Shown here one piece after another: positions 1 through 8,864 of a stretch of DNA of 64,000 nucleotides (its first letter is position 1; each line of letters starts with the position of its first letter). The stretch covers positions 1 to 64,000 of the forward strand of contig DULU01000002.1 of the NCBI GenBank assembly GCA_012840225.1. Direction: 5' to 3'. A model generated the notes under the pieces. That model was not told the DNA's origin. It was given only the letters and a program-made list of their open reading frames with translations, and searched no databases. The position numbers were made by a program, and so were the translations under genes. The stretch is from Bacillota bacterium (GTDB lineage: Bacteria > Bacillota > Limnochordia > DTU080).

Positions 1-90
1 GCAGTCGTTCTTTCTTTGTATGATACGTAATGGGGGTGCTCGAAAAGCATCAATAAAAATGGCTTCTGATGCATGTTTTTTGAGCCAGCT

Positions 91-3000
91 GAATCCGCAG
101 CTTAAACGCTGCGGCACCATTGAAGCTTTGCGTATGCCACGAGGAGGGGACAACGCATGCTGCAGGGAATCCGCAGCTTAAACGCTGCGGCACCATTGAA
201 GCCAATTTCCTCCGGCGACCGCGGATCGGTAAACGGCTTGAATCCGCAGCTTAAACGCTGCGGCACCATTGAAGCCTTTACATACAGCCCGTCTGCGGCC
301 TTAACAAGTTCTTCCACGAATCCGCAGCTTAAACGCTGCGGCACCATTGAAGCTGATCAAATGGATCCATGTATCTGCTCCTTTCTTGCGAATCCGCAGC
401 TTAAACGCTGCGGCACCATTGAAGCGAGGACGCTATCCACAAAATCAGAGACGGCCTTGCGGGCCGGAATCCGCAGCTTAAACGCTGCGGCACCATTGAA
501 GCGGAACGATCGCCAGTGTTTGTGGTATCGATCCAGTTGGGAATCCGCAGCTTAAACGCTGCGGCACCATTGAAGCTTTACAATGCCTACCGACGTACTC
601 CGCAGCCTATGCCGGAATCCGCAGCTTAAACGCTGCGGCACCATTGAAGCACACCTTTGTCATCGACGTAAAATAGCGTTTTCTGGATCACGAATCCGCA
701 GCTTAAACGCTGCGGCACCATTGAAGCCCTTCCAGATAGCTTTCTATCAGTTCAGTTATGAGGCGAATCCGCAGCTTAAACGCTGCGGCACCATTGAAGC
801 TCCCAGCGGATCGGAATGATGATACGGTGGGCGTAGGAATCCGCAGCTTAAACGCTGCGGCACCATTGAAGCTGCTTAATAAATTCTATGTACTTTTGAA
901 TGTCTATGAATCCGCAGCTTAAACGCTGCGGCACCATTGAAGCTTTCAAATTTCCCAAAAAATTTTTTCACGAAAACATGAATCCGCAGCTTAAACGCTG
1001 CGGCACCATTGAAGCTCACGGACGATGCGGTCCGAGACTCTTCCGGTCGTATCGAATCCGCAGCTTAAACGCTGCGGCACCATTGAAGCCCGACCATAAC
1101 AGCTCCTGGTTTCGCCAACGTTTGGTGAATCCGCAGCTTAAACGCTGCGGCACCATTGAAGCACTCCTTGAACTACCATTTTTCGCCGGTTTTCAAAGAA
1201 TCCGCAGCTTAAACGCTGCGGCACCATTGAAGCCCTTTGGTGTTTCACCTTTCGGGGGGTCGGGAACCGAATCCGCAGCTTAAACGCTGCGGCACCATTG
1301 AAGCGCCAACATACGGCGTAATTCATCGGCATCGCCTACAGCGAATCCGCAGCTTAAACGCTGCGGCACCATTGAAGCGTGACCATACGGTTTGCGAACC
1401 CTTCGAGGTTTCCGGTGAATCCGCAGCTTAAACGCTGCGGCACCATTGAAGCCCGCCATGCACGGGTTGGATATGCGCCACTCGCCAGAGGGGAATCCGC
1501 AGCTTAAACGCTGCGGCACCATTGAAGCGGCGTAACGAGATAGGTGTACCCCGTCCCCGCCTGCAGCGAATCCGCAGCTTAAACGCTGCGGCACCATTGA
1601 AGCCACCTCCAACAGTGACGACTACGCCGTCGTGGGCGTAGGAATCCGCAGCTTAAACGCTGCGGCACCATTGAAGCTTTGTCCTTCTTCAGTTTTAACA
1701 GTCTCTCGCATAACGAATCCGCAGCTTAAACGCTGCGGCACCATTGAAGCAGTACAATCATGACGCCGCCTCCTCAGAGTGCGCCGCCGAATCCGCAGCT
1801 TAAACGCTGCGGCACCATTGAAGCGCCAACTCTGCTTCTACCTGCTGCCGCTGCTCGTCCGGGAATCCGCAGCTTAAACGCTGCGGCACCATTGAAGCTT
1901 GAATGGTTGTAAGTCGTACAATCGCATTCGAAATACGAATCCGCAGCTTAAACGCTGCGGCACCATTGAAGCGTCATCCAGTCCTCATCGGTGGTAGCCG
2001 TGGCGAAGTCGAATCCGCAGCTTAAACGCTGCGGCACCATTGAAGCGAGTATCGAACCAGTGAGCATCGGTAGACCCCTGGTGCGAATCCGCAGCTTAAA
2101 CGCTGCGGCACCATTGAAGCCGAGCGGCGATCCTGATGCGAGACCAGGAGACCAAGGAATCCGCAGCTTAAACGCTGCGGCACCATTGAAGCCCGAACCA
2201 CATCGCTCATCTCCTGTAGGTTTTTACAGACGAATCCGCAGCTTAAACGCTGCGGCACCATTGAAGCCTCGTCGTAACGCCGACGGCCCCGATATACACG
2301 ATATCGAATCCGCAGCTTAAACGCTGCGGCACCATTGAAGCCGATGGTCTTCCGTAGGTCCTCGATGTCGGGGTGAGTGTAGAGAATCCGCAGCTTAAAC
2401 GCTGCGGCACCATTGAAGCCGATTACGGCAAGGAGATTTTTCATGGGCTCACTCCTTGAATCCGCAGCTTAAACGCTGCGGCACCATTGAAGCCGCCGCT
2501 TTGGCTGACAGCCCGGTGTCAGGGGAGTTGAATCCGCAGCTTAAACGCTGCGGCACCATTGAAGCCCATATCATCGCGCATATCTGCCCATTCGGGGATC
2601 GGGAATCCGCAGCTTAAACGCTGCGGCACCATTGAAGCCTCGAAAAAATGTGGGACTTCGCCAAGCGGACACCTGAATCCGCAGCTTAAACGCTGCGGCA
2701 CCATTGAAGCGTGGTTGTAAGCCCGTTACTGGTGGCTGCGCTCGCCGAGAATCCGCAGCTTAAACGCTGCGGCACCATTGAAGCACCAACAAAGACCTGT
2801 TACAGATGATTCAAGACCTGCGAATCCGCAGCTTAAACGCTGCGGCACCATTGAAGCAGCTGAAAAAGGTGGCAAATTCACCTATGCCGTGATTACGAAT
2901 CCGCAGCTTAAACGCTGCGGCACCATTGAAGCGCTGATTGTTTTTGCTGTTTTGGTGTCGGTATGCCGGGAATCCGCAGCTTAAACGCTGCGGCACCATT

Positions 3001-4103
3001 GAAGCTTGGCATACTGCACCAGCTTGTCGTACTCGTCACGCAGAATCCGCAGCTTAAACGCTGCGGCACCATTGAAGCCTTTCCGCTTTGCAAGGTCGAA
3101 TACCCCGATGTCGGCCGAATCCGCAGCTTAAACGCTGCGGCACCATTGAAGCGGCAAATTTACCGGGGACGGTCGGGTGAGTCTTGTTTGAATCCGCAGC
3201 TTAAACGCTGCGGCACCATTGAAGCTGCAGAAGCGTGGAGAAACTTCGTGCCACCTGGGACGAATCCGCAGCTTAAACGCTGCGGCACCATTGAAGCCGA
3301 GTTCCCGCTCGACGGTGGGCGCTACGTGGTGCTGAATCCGCAGCTTAAACGCTGCGGCACCATTGAAGCTCGATTGCTTGATAGAGAGGATGCTTTACGA
3401 CATTAGGAATCCGCAGCTTAAACGCTGCGGCACCATTGAAGCCTCGAAAAAATGTGGGACTTCGCCAAGCGGACACCTGAATCCGCAGCTTAAACGCTGC
3501 GGCACCATTGAAGCCGCCCAGTCTTCCAGCAGCTTGGCCGCTTCGGCGTAGCTGAATCCGCAGCTTAAACGCTGCGGCACCATTGAAGCTGACAAAGGTA
3601 GTACATATGCTGCCCAGAGTGTGTCGGGAATCCGCAGCTTAAACGCTGCGGCACCATTGAAGCCTATAGCGTCACCATGCTTTTCGGGCAGCGTGGCATA
3701 GTGAATCCGCAGCTTAAACGCTGCGGCACCATTGAAGCGATCGAAGGTCAGGCACATGAGCTAAAAGCACTTCTGGGAATCCGCAGCTTAAACGCTGCGG
3801 CACCATTGAAGCGTAATATTAGGGCTAAGCTGGTGTCCCTTTGCGTAGGAATCCGCAGCTTAAATGCTGCGGCACCATTGAAGCGTCATCATCGTCCACC
3901 ACGTTCTTCGCCCGCAGGGCGGAATCCGCAGCTTAAACGTTGCGGCAACATTGAAGCCCATCCCTCAAAGGTAGTGCCAGAACGCCAGCCTGGCCGAATC
4001 CGCAGCTTAAACGCTGCGGCAACATTGAAGCGAGGGCGATTCCATCAACGGCGTGGCTGCCGTACTCGAATCCGCAGCTAAAACGCCGCGGCAACATTGA
4101 AAC
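91..4103 (+). CRISPR. CRISPR array: 55 repeats of 36 bp, 54 spacers of about 35-42 bp; type I-like repeat, probably transcribed on + with the leader before position 91
   Basis: Consensus GAATCCGCAGCTTAAACGCTGCGGCACCATTGAAGC counted by eye from 91, 167, 240 ... to 4068. Internal 7-bp palindrome CCGCAGC/GCTGCGG. The 3' end ATTGAAGC resembles the 8-nt crRNA handle of type I systems. The last four repeats (3849, 3922, 3995, 4068) carry substitutions, marking that end as leader-distal. Confidence 0.99.
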
Positions 4104-4266
4104 ATATTTTTGTGGGTAACGCAATCAGGCGATGGGCTATGGGCTTACATCATCAATAACAGGCATACAGCACCCCCTCAGCCATGGTATTTTCTGGCGA
4201 TCCCAAGGCCATACTAACTATGGAGGGAATATTTCCCAAATTAAATGGGAAAGCCGGTGAACAACC

Positions 4267-6000
4267 ATGGCGGAAACCATATCTATCCAGCAAGAACAAG
4301 AGGACCAACTTGTAACTGTGAGATCTTTGAACGAATATGTATATTGCCCGCGCTTGCATCATCTGATGTTTGTGCAACACCTCTTCAGTCCGAGCGCTGA
4401 CACGGTTGAAGGCAGCTCTCAACATCAACGAGCAGCAAAAAGGAGGAAAACTAGCAAAAAAATTAATACCGATAATGAAACTACTCCTGATGAACTACCA
4501 TGGAATGAAGTGCGCGAATTGGAACTATCCAGTGCCAAATTGAGTATAATCGGGCGACTGGATGCCGTCCGATCCGATAATGGCGAGTGGCTACCTGTGG
4601 AAGCTAAGCATGGGAACGTTCCAGATTCCAACAGACCGGTCACCTGGGAAGAATATGAATTACCAAAAGGTGCCTGGGCCGGCGATCAAGTTCAACTTTG
4701 CGCTCAAGGATTATTATTGAGGGACGCCGGGTTTGATTGCACCCGGGGTCTGCTTTATTATCGGGAAACGCGGAAAAAAGTCGAAATCCCATTTACCCCG
4801 GTCTTAATAGATGTGGTACATAAGGTTATCGCCAAGGCTCAAGAAGCATTTTCTCAACCCATGCCTCCCCCACTAGTTGACTCACCGAAATGCCTACGCT
4901 GTTCGCTAAATCATATATGCATGCCCGATGAGTGTAACCTACTCCGTCATGCCACGGAAAAACCGCCCCGTCGTATAGTACCGGGACGTCCTGACGGCGG
5001 CGTGGTATATTTAACCACCCAAGGTGCAACTTTGCGCATTAAGCAAAAAATACTAGTCATTGAATCTTCAGAAGGCGACACGGAACATTTGCCATTAAAA
5101 GATGTGGCAGACGTAGCCATTTTCGGCAATATTCAAGTTACCACTCAATGTCTGAATCGGTTGATGCGTGACGGACGCAGTATTTCCTATCACTCATTAA
5201 CCGGCTCTCTAAACGGCATTGCCCATGGATTGGGCACCTTGAATGTTGAATTGCGCCATCGTCAGTTTGTTCGCTTTGCCGAACCTAATTTTGCTCTTCC
5301 GCTGGCTCGTGAGCTAATTAAGGCAAAATTAATCAACCAACGCACACTTCTGCGGCGAAATGCTGAGAGACACGATGATAAGCTAAATTTGGTGCTCAAC
5401 GAATTACAGGATTTAGCCAATGCTGCCTCCCAAACAAAAGATAAAGATGTGTTGTTGGGCTTGGAAGGCCGAGCCGCCCGTATATATTTCTCCGCCTTAA
5501 ACAGTTGCCTTCGGGAACAATTTAAACCGGCATTTTCTTTGGAAGGTCGCAATCGACGCCCGCCTCTCGATCCGGTAAATGCACTGCTTTCCTTTGGCTA
5601 CTCCCTATTATTGCGCGATGCCTGGAGCGCCGTTGCCAGGGTTGGGTTTGATCCTATGTATGGCTTTTATCATGCCTTACGCCCGGGCCGACCTGCCCTA
5701 GCTCTTGATCTCATGGAGCCTTTCCGTCCCCTCATTGTTGACTCTATATTACTACGGGTAGTAAATTCCAGGGAAATTCAGGAAAATCATTTTATCCCGG
5801 CTTATGGAGGTATATATCTGAACGACAGCGGACGAAAAGTTTATTTTGCCGCATATGAAAGGAGGCTCAATGAGCTGATTACCCATCCAATATTTGGTTA
5901 TCGCATATCATATAGACGGGTACTGGAAGTGGAAGCTCGCATTTTGGCCAGGGTGTTAGAAGACGAATTACCCGGAATCGCCCCCCTCACTACTCGCTAG
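4267..6000 (+). CDS. cas4-cas1: CRISPR-associated Cas4-Cas1 fusion endonuclease
   Basis: N-terminal Cas4: YCPRLHHLMF, RecB-like VEAKHG, and C-terminal cysteines KCLRCSLNHICMPDEC. It continues into a Cas1 domain (GGVVYLTTQGATLRIKQ..., DVADVAIFGNIQVTTQ, ...LLSFGYSLLLRDAWSAVARVGFDPMYGFYH). Directly follows the array. Confidence 0.96.
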   Translation: MAETISIQQEQEDQLVTVRSLNEYVYCPRLHHLMFVQHLFSPSADTVEGSSQHQRAAKRRKTSKKINTDNETTPDELPWNEVRELELSSAKLSIIGRLDAVRSDNGEWLPVEAKHGNVPDSNRPVTWEEYELPKGAWAGDQVQLCAQGLLLRDAGFDCTRGLLYYRETRKKVEIPFTPVLIDVVHKVIAKAQEAFSQPMPPPLVDSPKCLRCSLNHICMPDECNLLRHATEKPPRRIVPGRPDGGVVYLTTQGATLRIKQKILVIESSEGDTEHLPLKDVADVAIFGNIQVTTQCLNRLMRDGRSISYHSLTGSLNGIAHGLGTLNVELRHRQFVRFAEPNFALPLARELIKAKLINQRTLLRRNAERHDDKLNLVLNELQDLANAASQTKDKDVLLGLEGRAARIYFSALNSCLREQFKPAFSLEGRNRRPPLDPVNALLSFGYSLLLRDAWSAVARVGFDPMYGFYHALRPGRPALALDLMEPFRPLIVDSILLRVVNSREIQENHFIPAYGGIYLNDSGRKVYFAAYERRLNELITHPIFGYRISYRRVLEVEARILARVLEDELPGIAPLTTR

Positions 6001-6012
6001 GAGCAGGTTGAC

Positions 6013-6306
6013 ATGAGGGATTACTTCATTGTCAGCTATGATATCTGCGATCCCAAGCGTTTGAGACGAGTTCACCAGTATGTTCAGGACTTCGGTGATC
6101 CCTTACAATACTCGGTATTTCTCTGCAGCTTAACCTCACTGGAACTGGCCCAATTACGTGAGGGATTGCGTGACCTCATCAATCATCGCGACGACCAAGT
6201 TTTATTCATTCGCCTCGGCCAAGCAAATGAGCATACATTGAAGCAAGCTATATCTTCAATGGGTCAAGCTATGGCTACCCGAGATCTTAATAGATTAATA
6301 TTTTAA
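6013..6306 (+). CDS. cas2: CRISPR-associated endoribonuclease Cas2
   Basis: 97 aa, MRDYFIVSYDICDPKRLRRVHQYVQDFGDPLQYSVFLCSL, typical Cas2; 12 bp after cas4-cas1. Confidence 0.96.
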   Translation: MRDYFIVSYDICDPKRLRRVHQYVQDFGDPLQYSVFLCSLTSLELAQLREGLRDLINHRDDQVLFIRLGQANEHTLKQAISSMGQAMATRDLNRLIF

Positions 6307-6572
6307 TGATATCTATTTCCGTTTCTATTTGCAAATAGGTCGCATAACGATAAAGGTCTTCCTTTATCCATGGTCAATCCAGGCCTTGCCGAGTTAAGTG
6401 AACTCAATTCTGTTTCGCCCCCACTTTTACCTAGAATGTTCTTAATAATAAGTCTGATAATTATCGCGAAAATTAAAATTAAGTCTTTAGCGGGAATCGC
6501 ATAGACGCGAAGAAGAGACTCCTTGTACACAAAATTACAAATGGCACGGACGCCAAGAAAGGAGTCTCTTCA

Positions 6573-6821
6573 ATGCATAGTCTACTATGGATTTGCACCA
6601 TTTTCCATCCTTTACATGCGGCACAGCAAAAAACTCTCGCTCTGATTGTAGACGCTTTACTTGAAGCCCAGAACGTTTGTCTTGCAGAACTAGCCCGAAA
6701 AGCTGCTTGTCAAACACAAGGGCGAATGCGGTACACATTGAAACGGATCTGGCGTTTTCTTCATAACAACATGTTTGTGGTCGAGGCCGTTCCGATAATT
6801 ATGCACGATATGAATAGGTAG
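6573..6821 (+). pseudogene. Truncated IS4-like transposase N-terminal fragment
   Basis: MHSLLWICTIFHPLHAAQQKTLALIVDALLEAQNVCLAELARKA...KRIWRFLHNN resembles the N-terminus of IS4-type transposases. ORF stops at 82 aa with no catalytic DDE part in the window. Confidence 0.6.
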
Positions 6822-6968
6822 CCGATATGGGAAAACGTTTTCTCAGATTCATGAAGAAGTATTTTTTTATGGCTGTAGGCAAATTTAGAAGGACAGTACC
6901 AACTGAATCGGAATATTATTGCTATAGCGGTGAAGAATATCCCGCTCGATTATAAGGAGATGATCGCC

Positions 6969-8462
6969 ATGTCCAAGTCGATCGCCATCATCGGAGCCGG
7001 CGTTGCCGGTTTATCGGCAGGTTGCTATGCCCGGATGAACGGATATGAGACCACCATTTTTGAGCTGCATAATCAGCCCGGTGGGTTGTGCACATCATGG
7101 CAGCGCGGTGACTATACTTTCGATGGCTGCGTTCACTGGCTGGTGGGAACATCTCCGACCGGCAGCATGCATCATATCTGGCAGGAGTTGGGCGCCCTGA
7201 AGGGCAAGCAGATTGTGAACCATGAGGTATATATGTGCTATGAAAGTGCCGACGGCCGCAGGCTCAATCTTTACACCAACGCCGACCGTCTGGAACAGCA
7301 CCTTCTTGAGCTGGCGCCGGAGGATGCCGCCATCAGCAAAGAATTAGCCGGCGTGATCCGCAAACTGTCCTACATTGACCAGATGCCTGATAATGCCGGT
7401 ATCTTGAGCGGTCTTTCCAAGCTCGGCAGGATGATTCCCGCCTTATTGGCGCTTTCCAAATACAGCAAATATTCCATGATGGAATTTGCCGAGCGTTTTA
7501 CCAATCCTTTCCTGCGGGAAGCTTTTGCCCATTTAGATATGGGTCTTGACGATTTCCCCATCCTCGGCCTGGTTTTTCCCCTAGCTTTTATGCATGCGGG
7601 AGATGCCGGCTATCCTGTGGGCGGCTCCCTCTCCTTGGCGCGGGCCATAGAGCAGCGCTACCTGGAGCTCGGCGGAAAGATCCGCTATAAGTCAAGAGTG
7701 GAAAAGATCATCACCGAAAACGGCCGGGCTGTCGGGGTAGTGTTGGCCGACAAAAGCGAGCAGCGCGCCGATTACATCATCTCGGCGGCAGACGGCTATT
7801 CCACCATCTTCAAGATGCTCGACGGCAAATACATAAATGAAGAAATCCGGAGCTATTATGAGGGCGGGCTGAAGCCTTTCCCGTCTTTGGTTCAGGTTTC
7901 CCTGGGTATAGGGCGAGATCTGTCGGGACAGCCGAAGATGGTGATCCGACCGCTTTCGACACCGCTCGTCGTCGGTACGAAGAAACACCACACCATCCCC
8001 TTTGCTCACTACTCATACGATCCCACCATGGCCCCGCCCGGCAAATCTGTGGTGATCACCATCTTGTCCACCGACTACCAATACTGGAAAGACCTATATG
8101 CCGACAAGGAGAAATATAAGGCGGAGAAAGAGCGCATCGCCGCGGAGGTGATCGCCGCTCTCGACGAATACTGCCCCGGCATCAAGGAGCAGGTGGAGCT
8201 GGTCGATGTGGCTTCGCCGGTGACCTTTGAGCGTTATACGGCCAACTGGCAGGCTTCCTTCGAGGGTTGGCTGCTCACCAAAAATACCCTGAGCCTGGTG
8301 TTGAAGGGCCTGCCCAAGACGTTACCCGGTTTGGACAACTTCTTCATGATCGGGCAGTGGACCGTCATCGGCGGCGGCCTGCCTCCGGCGGCGAGAGACG
8401 GCCGGGACATTATCAGCCGCATATGCAAGCAAGATGGGGTGAAATTCACCACTACAAAATAA
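6969..8462 (+). CDS. FAD-dependent oxidoreductase, phytoene desaturase/carotenoid isomerase-like (NAD(P)/FAD superfamily)
   Basis: N-terminal dinucleotide fold SIAIIGAGVAGLSAGCYARMNGYETTIFELHNQPGGLC. C-terminal FMIGQWTVIGGGLPPAARDGRDIISRI. SD AAGGAG at 6954 supports ATG 6969 rather than the upstream 6930 start. Confidence 0.88.
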   Translation: MSKSIAIIGAGVAGLSAGCYARMNGYETTIFELHNQPGGLCTSWQRGDYTFDGCVHWLVGTSPTGSMHHIWQELGALKGKQIVNHEVYMCYESADGRRLNLYTNADRLEQHLLELAPEDAAISKELAGVIRKLSYIDQMPDNAGILSGLSKLGRMIPALLALSKYSKYSMMEFAERFTNPFLREAFAHLDMGLDDFPILGLVFPLAFMHAGDAGYPVGGSLSLARAIEQRYLELGGKIRYKSRVEKIITENGRAVGVVLADKSEQRADYIISAADGYSTIFKMLDGKYINEEIRSYYEGGLKPFPSLVQVSLGIGRDLSGQPKMVIRPLSTPLVVGTKKHHTIPFAHYSYDPTMAPPGKSVVITILSTDYQYWKDLYADKEKYKAEKERIAAEVIAALDEYCPGIKEQVELVDVASPVTFERYTANWQASFEGWLLTKNTLSLVLKGLPKTLPGLDNFFMIGQWTVIGGGLPPAARDGRDIISRICKQDGVKFTTTK

Positions 8463-8582
8463 GCTTTTGCTGTTTCAACGCAATGTAACAACACGGGCTT
8501 CGCTGCGGCGCGGCCAGGTCTTGTTTCCCTCGACAAGGGTAATGAAGTCAAATGACGAATTCATCGCTTGTATCCTCCGCAT

Positions 8583-8744
8583 GATCACCCGCTCCTGCGG
8601 GAACTATTGCAATCCCTGGAACGGATGAAAGAACTGGCCCAGAGCGGCCGTTCCATGAGGGAAGAAGACGGCATATTTCATCGGGTGCTGGCGGAGTTGG
8701 CTGAGAATCGCGTCCTAGTGATGATTCTTGAGCTTTTCTGGTAG
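8583..8744 (+). pseudogene. Remnant of a GntR/FadR-type regulator (FCD domain C-terminus)
   Basis: Frame from 8583 reads DHPLLRELLQSLERMKELAQSGRSMREEDGIFHRVLAELAENRVLVMILELFW*, resembling FCD-domain helices. Too short for the ORF track and no intact HTH upstream. Confidence 0.45.
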
Positions 8745-8864
8745 CTGCGGGCGGCATACCCAAGCGACAATTCTCCCAGCGCTTTATGTTACACTGTGAT
8801 GGCCCGGGAAATCAAAGGTCATGATTCACCTGAACACCCCGAACCCTGATAACGGAAAGGACTG

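Noticed and set aside
801-1641. Possible relationship between spacers 10 and 21 (both end GTGGGCGTAG)
   Set aside because: Only about 10 nt shared at the 3' ends; not enough to claim common origin.
2193-2231. Spacer 29 as another SD-ATG region (reverse strand AGGAG-atgagcg-ATG)
   Set aside because: The same sequence also reads as continuous coding VCKNLQEMSDVVR, so the start-codon reading is ambiguous.
102-4124. Many ORFs across the array (NPQLKRCGTIEA, IRSLNAAAPLK, FNGAAAFKLRI, ASMVPQRLSCGF repeats)
   Set aside because: Artefacts of the 36-bp CRISPR repeat, whose length is a multiple of three and which is open in several frames.
91-6306. Assignment to type V-B because of the Cas4-Cas1 fusion
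   Set aside because: No Cas12b visible and the repeat has a type I-like hairpin and 3' handle; subtype left open.
6303-6530. 75-aa minus strand ORF after cas2
   Set aside because: No recognisable family features; AT-rich intergenic sequence near an IS remnant.
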